Made by a program: the position numbers and the translations under genes. This document shows positions 1-10,784 of a DNA stretch of 20,304 bases, one piece after another (within the stretch, counting starts at the first letter, position 1; each line of letters begins with the position of its first letter). This stretch comes from Spirogloea muscicola (lineage: Eukaryota; Streptophyta; Zygnematophyceae; Spirogloeales; Spirogloeaceae), in NCBI GenBank assembly GCA_009602725.1, contig WELB01000042.1:176258-196561 (forward strand), in the 5' to 3' direction. The notes below the pieces were generated by a model. That model was given only the letters and a program-made list of their open reading frames with translations, was not told where the DNA came from and made no database searches.

Positions 1-935
1 GCCGCCGTGGCCCGCGAGGCGGCGCCGGAGGAGGCGGCGGAGGCGGCGGGCGTGACGGAGAGCGGGCGCTTCACAGAGAGCGACGCAGAGCTGGCGGCGA
101 GGGGCCTGGCGCTGCGCGCGGGCCCCGACGGCCTGGACCTGGACGCGCTCAACGCGCTATTCGCCAAGGTCGGGTTCCCGCGCCGCGAGAAGGCGCGCCT
201 ACGCCTCGCGCTCTCGCACACCACCGCGCTGCTCTGGCTCGCCGACGACGCCGTCGGCGGGCGCCTCGTCGCCTTCGCCCGGGCCACGGGCGACGGCGTC
301 TTCAACGCCATCATCTGGGACGTCGTTGTGGACCCTGCGTACCAGGTGCGACAACCCTCCCCTCCACCCTTTGTCGCTTGGTCCCATAGCAGTGAGCCTG
401 GCAGTGTTGCACCTTTGCCGGCAGCGGCGGTGGTGGTGACGGCAACTCTCGTGAGTGAGAGGGAAGGGCAGCAAGGTGGAAAGTAGAGGAGGGGAAGGTG
501 AAGTGCCAAGTGGGGAAGCAGAAATCGAGAAAAGAGAGTGGAGATTAGAGGGATGGGAGGGAGGGGAGGGGGATGATAGGAAGGTGAGGGGGAGAGAGAG
601 ACTGTCAGACAGGATGAGAGGGGGTTGGAGGAGAAGAGGATAGGAGGGAGAGAAAGAGAGGGGGCAGGGAGGGAGGGAGAAAGGGAGGTGTCATTGGTCA
701 GCAACTCTGAGGCAGGGCTGACGCCTTTACAACGGCTGTTGTTACTGCGGTGCTGGCACAGGGCTCGGGCCTGGGCAAGGCGATCATGGAGCGGCTCATG
801 GCATGCCTGCTGCGCAAGGGCATCCTCAACATTGCGCTGTACGCAGAGCCGACGGTCCTGGGGTTTTACCGGCCGCTCGGCTTCCTCTCAGACCCCGACG
901 GCATTGCCGCAATGGCATACAGCCGGCGGAAGTAA
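1..935 (+). CDS. GNAT-family N-acetyltransferase, plastid GNAT1/SNAT2-like, 5' partial
   Basis: Two exons are visible: 1..345 and 762..935 (stop TAA at 933). The frame is open at base 1, so the true start and any transit peptide lie upstream; the first in-frame GTG is not a credible start. The 416-bp phase-0 intron has GTGCGA and GCACAG borders. Joining the exons gives DPAYQ|GSGLGKAIMERL, the acetyl-CoA-binding Q-x-x-G-x-G motif of GNAT enzymes, split exactly at the intron. The segments ATGDGVFNAIIWDVVVDP and LGFYRPLGFLSDPDGI match what I recall of the plant plastid GNAT1/SNAT2 group more closely than NSI/SNAT1. Such enzymes acetylate protein N-termini, lysines or arylamines such as serotonin; the substrate here cannot be read from sequence. 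Visible product is about 172 residues and reaches the normal C-terminus. Identification is strong at family level; the subgroup is from memory. Confidence 0.88.
346..761 (+). other. Polypurine-rich intron of the GNAT gene
   Basis: The intron joins phase-0 exons. Roughly bases 450–690 are almost pure G/A on the + strand, with runs of GGGAGGGAG and GAGAGAGA type, followed by a more mixed 3' end and acceptor CTGGCACAG. No coding signal is seen inside it; short open frames there are composition artefacts. Confidence 0.75.
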
Positions 936-1848
936 CGGCCGCTGCAACCGCAGTCCCCCCTCCTCGCATCTGGCGGTGTCTCGCCAACGGCAGCGTCGCC
1001 ACAACCTGCTATCTGCACCTCTGCTGCCTGGCATGATGGCGGCCCTTGATTGAGCAGGCGGCCATTGGCGGCAGGCCCAGTGACTTTTGCAAGCCTAGAT
1101 GGCTTGCATGCACTCCCTTAAACACTGCTAGCTCCTCCAGCAGGGGTCGGATGATGTCTCGACCAGTCACCAGCTGCATTCCCCCTTCTCGCCGCCAATG
1201 CTGATGGTGCTCTACCGACTGCAGCAGCACATGCTCTGCGCGACTGCGGCGCCGTCCTGCCTACTACATCCCTCCTTTCCGCCCCATTCATTCTCCTCAC
1301 TCATGCGCCACAGCTCCTCAGCAGCTGGCAGCACGCTCAGACCTCGACTCCGCTCCAGAAGCTTGGGCGAGGTGGTCGGTAGCGTGTGAGCCAAACGGAA
1401 TTCGCGTCCAGGCTCCCTGGGTGACTCCATGTGATGGCCAACTTGGGTGACACCGTTAGCAAGACGGGTGAAACTCCAGAGGCTGCTGTGCCCCTTGTAA
1501 TTTGCTTGGCCTCAGTGGTCCTTCCCTGTACCTCCCTCTCTTTCTCCGTGTCTCCTCCCTCACCTCTCTGCCTCTCCCTATGTATCGCTGCGCATCCTCC
1601 GGCTGGCGCCTCACAAGGTGCTGCCTCTTTTGAGAGCCTCGTTCCCTCTGGAGGGCTGCCAGTTCCCAGCCACCGCCCTCTGCAGTGGGGCTTTCTCTGC
1701 TAAGTATGCTCCAGAGCTTGCAGCATTCCAGATGAAGTGGCCTAATGCTGTTGCCTTTACTTAGAAGCGACTTCTGCACTCGCCAAAATCCCTCTGCCTC
1801 TCAGAACGGTGTCCACTTATGTTGAGCTGGCCTTATTAGAGAGAAAAG
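936..1848. other. 3' flank of the GNAT gene, no gene recognised
   Basis: Mixed-composition DNA after the GNAT stop. Short open frames on both strands show no recognisable domain. A TGTAA element, the usual chlorophyte polyadenylation signal, is at 1496–1500, but it is 560 bases past the stop and may be chance. CT-rich stretches occur at about 1515–1600. I see no RNA gene or convincing exon. Confidence 0.5.
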
Positions 1849-2371
1849 CGCGGCCATATTGACTGGTGGCTGAGAGAGGCCTTATTTGGCCACCGCCTGG
1901 ACTGCAAAAGTTTCCTTTTCCACCATGCACCGTCCCTTTTGTCCACTCTTTTTGACAAAGGGCTCGCCCATTGAGGATAGGGGCTGGAAAAGCTAGCCCA
2001 AAAAAGGATGAACAAATTCTTTAGCCGGCCTTCCACAGCAAGAAAGAAAGAGCTATGTTGAGGCAATGGCTGTTGAGAAACAGCCCCAAAGAAATGAACA
2101 AGGTCTGAAATAGTCCCGAAGCTACACAGCTATCACCTCCTTTGAGAAGAAAGTGCTCGCCCATAGAGAGGAGGGGCTGGCAAAGCCAGCCCAAAAAGAA
2201 TGGAGAATGTCCAAAGCCAAAGAAAGAGGTGCCAAAAAAACAAGCACAACTAGAAAATAAGCAGCTACGTATTAGTCAGTAACCCCTGCTAAGCAGCCTC
2301 AGGTCAGAGAAGCTAGGCTCCTGGAAGTGGGTCCCCTGGCCAGAGCCAGAGGCAGCAGCGAGGGCTCTGCT
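1849..2371 (-). mobile_element. 5'-truncated non-LTR-type retroelement fragment, mostly 3' tail
   Basis: Read on the minus strand, 2371→2278 is nearly identical to 2549→2641 on the plus strand and to 11037→10945 on the minus strand; this is the very end of an RLE-type coding region (GRALAAASGSGQG) plus a conserved block around CTGCTAAGCAG. It is followed, still on the minus strand, by tail modules: stem-loops at 2174–2192 (GGGCTGG, 5-nt loop, CCAGCCC) and an imperfect one at 1982–2000, and the module start GCGCGGCC near 1849. The same modules recur at 2700–3120, 10785–10950 and 13386–14240. Orientation follows from the order coding end → tail. No target-site duplication or poly(A) tract was identified, so the ends are approximate. 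Confidence 0.6.
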
Positions 2372-2641
2372 GAATAAAGACTGCACCACAAAACACCACA
2401 AAACACAAGACGATGCAGAGGGAAGCAGGGCCTTTGAGAGGGAGCCGGTGGACTCCCATGCAGCAGGGTCGCTAGCGCAGGTGTACCGCATGCGCTTGGC
2501 CGTCTCGCTGCAGAGGTCTATGGCCCGCGCGCTGCACCTGCGTGCAGGCAGAGCCCTCGCTGCTGCCTCTGGCTCTGGCCAGGGACCCGCTTCCAGGAAC
2601 CCAGTCACTCTGACCTGAGGCTGCTTAGCAGGGGTTACTGA
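2278..2641. repeat. Inverted repeat formed by two head-to-head element copies
   Basis: Arms 2278–2371 and 2549–2641 are reverse complements with only a few mismatches and one single-base gap. They are separated by about 177 bases that include remaining coding sequence of the plus-strand copy and a small CACAAAACAC direct repeat (2390–2410). The arrangement is explained by the two oppositely oriented fragments above rather than by a separate MITE. Confidence 0.7.
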
Positions 2642-3120
2642 GTGCTTCGTAGTCCTTAGCACTCCAACTCCTTCAGACCTTGTCCATTCTTTTGGGCTGG
2701 CCTCTGACATAGCCTCTTCAGGCCCCGCAGTCGCTGCTTAGCTCGTAGTTTGGCCCCTTCGAACCTTGTCAATTCTTTTCGGGCTGGCTTCTCACAGCCC
2801 TTGCCCCCATTGGAGAGCCACTTCTTCTCCCAGCCACCAATTAATCTGGCCGCGCTTGCTTGTTCGTAGCTGCTTCGTTTCTTTTCTGTGCTTGTTGTTC
2901 TTTGTACTTCCCCTGGCCCCTTCTCGTCCTTTGTTCATTCTTTTCTGGGCTGGCTTTTTCCAGCCCCTATCCTCAATGGGCGAGCCCTTTTCTCTCTGAG
3001 AGGCCCCTTCGTAGTTTTGGCCCTTCGAACCTTGTCAATTCTTCGGGCTAGCTTATCACAGCCATTGCCCCCATTGGAGAAGCCACTTCTCATCTTGGAG
3101 AGAGCGCTTCGTCCTCGGTG
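2456..3120 (+). mobile_element. 5'-truncated non-LTR-type retroelement fragment with full hairpin tail
   Basis: Bases 2466–2560 translate in the plus direction to SLAQVYRMRLAVSLQR and ARALHLRAGRAL, the C-terminal helix region also found at 11018–11240. Compared with that copy there is one G fewer in the run near 2581 (GGGACCC versus GGGGACCC), which shifts the frame, so the copy is dead. Next come the CTGCTTAGCAG block (about 2625) and at least three tail modules in plus orientation near 2690, 2755–2860 and 2937–3110. One has a GGGCTGG/CCAGCCC stem at 2947–2966. Each module carries CCCCTTCGAACCTTGTC-like sequence before the stem and CCCCATTGGAGA-like sequence after it. The element ends upstream of eIF5A in the same orientation. 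Confidence 0.62.
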
Positions 3121-3528
3121 AGCGCATCTCTGCCTAGGGCTTTGTCCGCTACTGCTGGGGTTTTACGGGGACTTTAAGGAGGGAGGGAGGGGAGGAGGGA
3201 GGAGGGAGGAGGGCGAGGCGAATGTGAGGGGCCGAAGAATCCAGGGCTGGCACTGCCCCGCGCACCCACAGTGCCACATTGCCAGGCCGCTCAGTTCCGT
3301 GGCCCAACTCTCATAAGCGCGATTCCGAGTCTCCTCCGGTCACGCGACAGTCTGACCGGCCTTCTCGACGCGCTCGAATCAGAACCGTGGACTAATCGCG
3401 TTGCAACTTATACGGCCGCCACCCCCCCCCAGTTCCTCGCGGCAGGCGGCTCCCCAACCCCCCTCCTCCATCGCCGCCGCCTCCGCCGCCGTCGCCGGCG
3501 CCCCCGCCGCCGCCGCCGCCCAGCCGCC
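3121..3528. other. Probable eIF5A upstream region, with G-tract run
   Basis: No exon was recognised. Bases 3181–3213 carry a series of GGG tracts separated by one to three bases. Bases 3420–3528 become a CCG/GCC-rich, low-complexity stretch that runs into the N at 3529. Because the eIF5A coding exons begin downstream of the gap, this is the likely promoter and 5' UTR, by inference from position only. Confidence 0.4.
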
Positions 3529-4013
<485 letters not shown>

Positions 4014-5275
4014 GTGGTGGAGGTGTCGACATCCAAGACCGGGAAGCACGGCCACGCCAAGTGCCACTTCATCGCAATCGACATCTTCACGCAGAAGAAG
4101 CTGGAGGACATTGTGCCCTCCTCTCACAACTGCGACGTAAGCGCTCATGCTGTTGATAGGCCCCCTTCTGTGAGCTCCGGCCTGCTTGCACTAGTGGCAG
4201 GCCGTCTGTGGCAGCTCTTGGCTGGCAGGTGGCTGCTCCCTGGCACTCGCACGGCTTGGTTGCGACCGGTCTGCTTGCTCTCAGGAGCCTGGCGATGATA
4301 AGAGCTGCCAGTGACCAGCAGTGTGATGCCGCCCTTCACAGCAGCAGCTCATTCACCCTGGCCTCGTTGGCCGCCGCCGCCTCTCTCACAGGTGCCGGAG
4401 GTCGTGCGCACTGACTACCAGCTGATTGACATCTCCGAGGACGGCTTTGTAATGCGCCGATGCCTTTGCCTCCTAGCGTCCTTGCATTGGAAGCTGGTGC
4501 ATGATCACGGCTCTGTTCTTGAAGTTGTCCTGCTTCTTGGAGCGGGCTTCTCTTATACAATTGGGCAATTGCGTGATGGTTTTCCACTGCGCATGCCAAG
4601 CTCATGGCACGCATCTGGGCTGGTTCCTAGCCGTCATGCCTGCCTAACAGCACTTGTCGTCTGCGGAGGGCTGCAGGTGTCGCTCCTGACTGAAGGTGGC
4701 GACACTAAGGACGACCTGCGCCTGCCCACTGATGATGCGCTGCTGCAGCAGGTTCTGTTGCTTACTCCCGCTTTGTTGTCCTCTCACCTCAGCAACTTGT
4801 ACAAGGATTCGAGGACGCATGCCAGTCAGATAGTCCTAAGCTTAGGTCCAGCAGCAGCCTCGGGTCTTTGAAGAGGGAAAGTACTGTGGCGCTTGCTGCC
4901 GATTCTTGATGCATAGAGGCAAAACGAATTTCATTGCGAGAGCTAGTACTCTTGAGTTACAGACATGAGCTGTGCAGCTTCACACTGATGTCCAGCTTGC
5001 ACAACTGTGTTGTTCTCCGTAGTTCTGTCCGATTAGAAAGGAGGGCTGAGCTGCCTGATATGACGGCAGGCAAGTGTGATGCAGAACAGCAGCGGTTGGG
5101 GGTCCTACAATTGCGTCCAACTGTAGGCCCTGCAGAACATGCTGGCTGACGACTTTGTCGTGCACCGCAGATAAAGGATTCATTCGCGGAGGGCAAGGAC
5201 GTCGTCCTGACAGTCATGGGTGCAATGGGCGAGGAGCAGATCTGCGCGCTCAAGGACATTGGCCGCAAGGAGTAG
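4014..5275 (+). CDS. EIF5A: Eukaryotic translation factor 5A (eIF5A), N-terminal exon missing
   Basis: eIF5A binds the ribosome E site and promotes peptide-bond formation and termination, with hypusine reaching the P-site tRNA. Four phase-0 exons are clear: 4014..4136, 4392..4448, 4677..4751 and 5171..5275 (TAG). The first encodes [16 protein letters not shown], in which the Lys of TGKHG is the hypusine site, followed by [12 protein letters not shown]. The next gives [19 protein letters not shown], then [18 protein letters not shown], then [20 protein letters not shown]. Together 119 residues are present of about 160. The N-terminal part (family pattern ending in GRPCK) is absent from 3121–4013 in any frame. 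The donor of the third intron, GTTCTG, is weak. Identification is near certain; the entry begins at the first exon that can be seen, not at the start codon. Confidence 0.95.
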
Positions 5276-6225
5276 GCAAGGTCTTCACTGTGGTTGGGGA
5301 GGCGTGTTGGGCCAGCGTTGCCAGACCAGTGAGGCCCCAAGGCGCAGCACGATGAGGATTTGTGGGGCGGGCGGCATGGATATGCTCATTGGCGGCATTG
5401 CCCAGCGGCTGTCCCCATATGTCCTGTGTTGGTGGACCTCGTTTAGATAAGTGGGGGCGCTTGGCAAAGAGGGCCAGGTGGAGTGGACTAGCCCGCAACC
5501 TGAGTGTCGTACCCTCGCCTGGTGCGGCCGACGCTCCTTCTTCTGGCAGACCAGGCAGACGAGGGCATCGACTGTGACGTCCAATAGCTTGTGTAGGTGT
5601 TTCGATGCTGCTGCTATTGCAGGGCATGTCCGGGCTGCCACTGTCCGACCTGCCAATCAGCCGGCAGTGCTGTGACGCAGCGAGCCCCTAAGCACTCAGA
5701 GGCTGCGCAATCCCACATGCTAGGACAGCAAGGCCAGCGCACGCGTTCATCTGATGACCTCGTGCAAGATTAATCAAACCTTCTATGGGCTCTTTTTGTC
5801 ATGCACGAGGCTGAAGAGTGTGCACGCCCAAATTCTCTTGCCTTAAAGGCAACCAGCTACCTGACAATCGTAAAATGCATGCTTCCTTACTCGCAGAGTG
5901 TACCTCACCCACTAATCTAGTACAGCCCGTCTGTGTTGCAAACAAGTAAGAACAGAAACATCGAGTGAATCATGCCAAGCCTTGCTTTGAAACAAAGTTA
6001 TTCATAATTGCCTGGAGTTGAACCTCTCATGTAAACAAATGGGGTGGAACGCACTCAAACACTTGGATTGACTGCCGTGTATAAGGTGCACTAATCTGCT
6101 CAACACCCTCAATTGGAGGGGAGCATGCAACGCAACTGGACTTTGAGCAGACCACAAGTCCAATACCTCTACATAGATAGATGTCAGAGGTACAGACTGA
6201 TTCATGGGCAGGAGAGTCGCGTCAA
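5276..6225. other. Convergent 3' UTRs of eIF5A (+) and trigger factor (-)
   Basis: The stop codons of the two convergent genes are 950 bases apart. I find no further exon, domain or RNA gene between them. Composition changes from GC-rich at 5276–5700 to AT-richer after 5760. No strong polyadenylation signal was seen close to either stop. Confidence 0.55.
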
Positions 6226-9200
6226 CTAAGCATAAGTAATTGTGGCATGCTCCAAGAGCCAGTCGAGGACCTTAGCTCCCTCGAGCATCTCAGTGGCCTG
6301 CGCAAGCACGACAGGTGCAGTCGTCAGTGTTTCTGCTATCCCAGTGCGTTGAACTGACATGCGCAAATACAAACCAGGAGACCCGCTTGAAGACTTCGTA
6401 CGCTCAGGCGACTCATGTAAGTGTATCTTGAGGCAAGCGCCTCTGCTGTTTCCTGCACGAATAGGAATCCAAAATTGAAAAAGAAAATACCTGTTCTCGC
6501 AACCGGCCCTCGTCATATTCCTGATTATACCGCTTAAACTCCTCTGTTGCATTCTCAATCTCGGCTTTCAGCTCCTCTTCTGCAAACTGTCACCAGAAAC
6601 AGCAAGCCATGCCAAGCATCAACAGAATGGATCAAAGCTAATGCAGAAATCTCTGCTCAGCAGAACCTGCGATGCAGAGATTTTTCCGCAGCACACTAGT
6701 CAATATGGGCAGGTTGCTCCACATTAGTGTAGGTGATTGACATTTGCGTGTGCATGAGATTGTCAATTTAAAGTGGACACAGTGATCAATGAGCAGCGAA
6801 ATTGCTGGACTGCTAATCTGCTTGGAGAGGGATCCAAGCACTAGAGTATCTATCTCAACCCAATATGTCCCTCCTAGAGATTGTGCACTGTCCAAGATCT
6901 GATTAACAGCAATTGCAAGACTAAGAGGGTTCCAGGTAAGCATACACTCAATGCCTCAAGCTTGTAGATCTCTGCCACAGCAAGCGTCTGTTTCACAACA
7001 TTAGTAATCAAGTCCTTTTGTGCACGAAGGTAGTTGGTGACCATCTCTTGACTTGATAGCGATGTCACCTGCTCCTTGGTCATCCTACCGCTTGCCTGCC
7101 AACAAGCTTACTGTCATGTCAGCGCCAGGCACTTGAAGCTGTAACATCTGACAAAGGCCTCTGAATGAAAGTAATAAATATCTGTTTCCACCCTCTTATA
7201 AGGTGGAACTACAAGGGCTATGCTGCAGATTATTGTCTACTGCACAGCTAAGAGGGCAACCCTCATCTATGACCAAGCACAGCAGAATGACAGCAGGCAA
7301 TTGTCTTGACCAACCTGTAGCTCGATGAGCTTAGCAGCATACAGCTGCCGGCCCTGCTCTTCCAGCAACGAATTTGGGACATCTATGATAGTAACCTGAC
7401 CATCACATTAAACAACCCAAAAGGCTTGGGCTGCTGTCAGAAAAGCTCTGTGACCAAGGTGAGATACTCAGGTGACTGCAGGTTAAGAAGCAAGCAAGTG
7501 GTGTCAAGTAGCTGGGTGATCCAGGTGCCAAAGCAGAGGACATGTCTGGAATTCAAGCATGAGCGGACGAACTTTTGCCAGCTCGCTCATCAGCGCTTCT
7601 TGCGTTGCAGCCCGCTTAGCCCTCTCTCTCTCATTGCGGTGTTTCAGAAACAGCACCTCCCTGACCTACAGCAACATGCATCCATGATCCACAGCAGCAC
7701 TGTCATCAGGCAACTTCCAGGTGCATGATGAAGCAAGGGTGTAACGAGCATGACATGTCTACACGCCACTATTGAGGCCCAACTAAGACTTGTATTGGTG
7801 GCAGATGTCCGAGCTGCGTTCCTGCGAGCTTGCATTCCCTCTGACGTCCACGTCAGCGGCGAGGTCACGACGTCCTACAAGGAGTCATGGCCCGCAAGCA
7901 ACAGTCTCTTGGTTGTCAGCACATGCCAAGTTGTTACTTGTGGGTAGCTGCTACATACCTGATCGAGTGTGGTGGCGCCTTCCACCAGCTTTGGAGCCAA
8001 TTCATTATTCAACTCCGGTAGGATCCTCACAAATAACTCCTTACAATGCGCCTGTCAGTTGTCAGCTTTTACCAGTCAAACTCCTCATCCTGCGGGATGC
8101 TTACTGCATGTAGCTTGACATGTGCTGCATTTAGCAACAAATCTAATACAAATGGATGAGCCCAAACCCAGGCACAAGACTGCTCTTTGTAATTTCAAAG
8201 AGATGAGGGACGACCAGGCACGGCCTCCGTTGACAATTGGTCGAGCTATCTGCCTGGTGGAAAAGAGCAGGTAACCAAGACGGGCACCCATCGTGTAGCT
8301 GATCAATAGCAGACCTGCTAAGTGAGGGAAATTTGAGTTCGTACAGTGAAACGCGCTGGCAAACCTCGGAGAGCTTCCTGCTGCCATGTGTCTGGAAAGC
8401 TCAGGTCGAATATCCGACTTTCACCCCTTTCCAGGCCAAGGAGGGCCTCCACAAACCCGGGCAAGAGGAACCTCAGGTCCTCCGTGTCAAGCTGAAAGCC
8501 TACAATCAGGGCCAGCATTGGCTCAGATGCTGCAGTCGATGCAGCATGCAAGGACATCTTGCAGTATTTCAGTACTGCTAGTATGCCTTGAGCTGATGGC
8601 ATTGATGCAAAAGCAGGGTGTTGTAGATCAACGAGTGCTCAGGTGCTTGAGCAACCTGCTTGACATCTTCTTGAAGCCAGCGGCACATGTAGATAAGGAC
8701 TGGTAGAGATTCGGAATGCTTACCTTTCTGCTCGGCAGAGAGGATCTTTTCGCCAGCAGTCCCGTCGTCCTTGATTTGCGCGGCAGAGATGTCGATGATA
8801 GCAACATTGCCCATCTGATCCAGCTCTTGGTCACACGCAGTCAGCAAAGGCTCATGACCTGAGCTTCGGCAGCAGATGCTGACATTCTGCAGCTGCTTGA
8901 TCCACAACGCCATTGGCGCACCTGGAGGCCCAGAGCCGTAGAAACTGCCAAGGACCCCAGGTCCTTCACTCGTGACCGGAGCTCATCATCCACAGCTGCT
9001 TCCACTGGTACCTCCTGGTATGGTACTTGGACTGTGAGGTTTGCATACGCCTTTTCACTGACCCACTTTACTTCAGGAGCAATATCTACTGCCACAGCAA
9101 AGCTGCGGCACGGGCAACCACCTTAATGAGACGGTAAGCCAGTGTGCAGCATTGAGGACGTCCAAGGAGCAGAGAAAATCCCATGGCAGAAACCCTGCTT

Positions 9201-10715
9201 GCAAGTACCTGAGAGGCTCTGATGGGGAGAATGCCGCGCACAGGTCGTCCCACTTGCTCACGATGTGCTCAGACTCCTTCAAGGCCCGGCCAGCCACCTG
9301 CGCATACGGTGCATCATCAGTGCACCGTGAATGAAAGTTTCAGCATGACTGATGGTAAACAGGTCGTATGCTGCTCGTAACATTCTCGGCATGTCTCCCA
9401 GGTCACATCAGCAATCTCCCAGTTCTCGAGGCCTCTTCATCATGAAGAGGCCTCAAGATGGTGGCGAATGCAGTCGCAGCTGCGCTGTCCAGCTCGGTAG
9501 TGCACACAAGCCAGGAGACTGTTGATGCCAGAGGAGTTCACCGAAGACATGGCTTCAGGCAAGCTGGCCTTGAGGACGGCCTCCACCGAGGCCGAGTTGA
9601 GCGCCGTCTGTCCGTAGTAATTGGTCAGCACCTGCTCGGGTATCCTCTTCCCGGGCCTGAATCCGGGGATCTGCACAAGGAAAGGCAGGCAAAAAACCCT
9701 GCACAACTTCGAACAATGACAGATACATTGACAACATATGCCTTGACTTTTAATGCACACAGGTGCTTAGGTGCCAAACGGCTGGACAGGAGCCTGGAAT
9801 ATCCCAGGCAGCTAGAAGGCATGAGGGGCTGGTCAAGCTTGACACCATCGAGATGATGACTTTCTCGAGTGTGCCTAATCTGCACGACACTGCGTCGTTC
9901 AACCATACCTTTGCTTGTTTACTGAACTCCTTGAGGATGCCGTCATACATGTCGCGGCAGACCTTGGAGGGAACAGTGACATCAAGACGTATCTGCGGGC
10001 ACAGCGTCACTGCTTGCGAAATTCAGCAATCGCTGCAGAACCTTCCTCCGGCCTTCTCTAATGTGCAGCGCTGACAACCAGCCTCCATCTAGTGACAAGC
10101 CCAAGCGGAAATGGTGTCTAAGTTGGGCGACTAGAAGTGTCAGGTCGCTGCTCGAGAAAGCATTGAGCGTCAACAAAGGCAGCTCAACTACAGTTTCTGA
10201 TGCCTCTTAAATATCATGGGCGGGCCTCACTCGCGAATTCGGCTGCGCCGTCTCCACGACGTCCAGTTCCAGCGTGCCCACTGGCGAATCCGTCGCCGCT
10301 GCACATGTCGGCAGTCTGGTGGAAGCGACCGCAGCAGAGGGCTCAGCATATGTTTGGCCGACGACCGCTGTGGGTTTTAGGCACGAGCGCTATACACTGC
10401 ACGCTGCACACAGGAGGCAACGCTGGAGTCCTCTCACGCCAGGCCCTTAACGACAGAAGTGGCGTCTGGTGCTCACAGCATCGGGTCTCTGCGGGGCAGC
10501 GGCGCGGCGGCGAGGCGGGGCTGGCCGAGGCCAGCGGTGCGGTGGCCAGCCCATCGCAGCCGGCAGTGGCCGGCGGGGCAGCGGCGAGCCGCCGTCGCTG
10601 GAAAGGCAAAAGCGAGCTTCCGTCGCGGCAGCTTCCCGAAGGCCGCATCGCCAGCTGCGACCGCCGCGGCGGTCGCCGCCGGGGCTGCCGGGGCCGCCGC
10701 CGCCGTCGCCGCCAT
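6226..10715 (-). CDS. TIG1: Plastid trigger factor (ribosome-associated chaperone / PPIase)
   Basis: Trigger factor docks at the ribosomal exit tunnel and folds nascent chains. Fourteen exons join in one frame: 10715..10477, 10315..10231, 9992..9909, 9670..9542, 9297..9209, 9102..8922, 8814..8724, 8499..8345, 8051..7959, 7665..7573, 7395..7315, 7095..6946, 6586..6491, 6297..6226; about 545 aa, the length I recall for plant plastid homologues. Residues 1 to about 85 are an Ala/Arg/Pro-rich transit peptide starting MAATAAAAPAAP. Residues about 86–269 are the ribosome-binding and adjacent region (LDVVETAQPNSR, then IPGFRPGK at 137–144). Residues 270–351 are the FKBP-like domain (MGNVAIIDISAAQIKDDG, LLPGFVEALLGLERGES, FPDTW). 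Residues 352–545 are the helical C-terminal arms (ELNNELAPKL, DVPNSLLEEQGRQLYAAKL, LEGAKVLDWL). All introns are GT–AG and most are phase 0. The exon 1/2 junction is the least certain, chosen because it keeps frame. Confidence 0.93.
9428..9454. repeat. Near-perfect palindrome in a trigger factor intron
   Basis: GAGGCCTCTTCAT at 9428–9440 is the exact reverse complement of 9442–9454, with a single base between. It lies in the intron between exons 4 and 5 of the trigger factor gene, 88 bases past the donor. Its transcript could form a 13-bp hairpin only with some loop opening. No function is assigned. Confidence 0.85.
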
Positions 10716-10784
10716 AGTCGCCAGCGCAAGGGGGTTCGAAGTCTTAAACCCCCTGACCAGGGAGGCCTGCAGTATCAAGCAAGC
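10716..10784 (-). promoter_or_regulatory. Short 5' flank of the trigger factor gene
   Basis: Only about 70 bases separate the trigger factor ATG from the first recognisable retroelement tail sequence. The segment contains a small inverted repeat, GGGGGTTCGAAGTCTTAAACCCCC-like (about 10730–10752). No TATA box is evident. The promoter must be within this short stretch or in the element tail itself; that is inference from position. Confidence 0.35.

Noticed and set aside
7790-7874. A possible extra trigger factor exon reading RRDLAADVDVRGNASSQERS on the minus strand
   Set aside because: It looks helical but breaks the frame by one base against the exon before it. Joining exon 7959–8051 directly to 7573–7665 gives TLDQ|VREVLFLKH in phase and matches the family without gaps.
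10343-10729. Alternative Arg/Pro-rich frame over the trigger factor first exon
   Set aside because: The frame beginning MAATAAAAPAAP gives a typical transit peptide and joins the next exon in phase through a GTGAGC donor.
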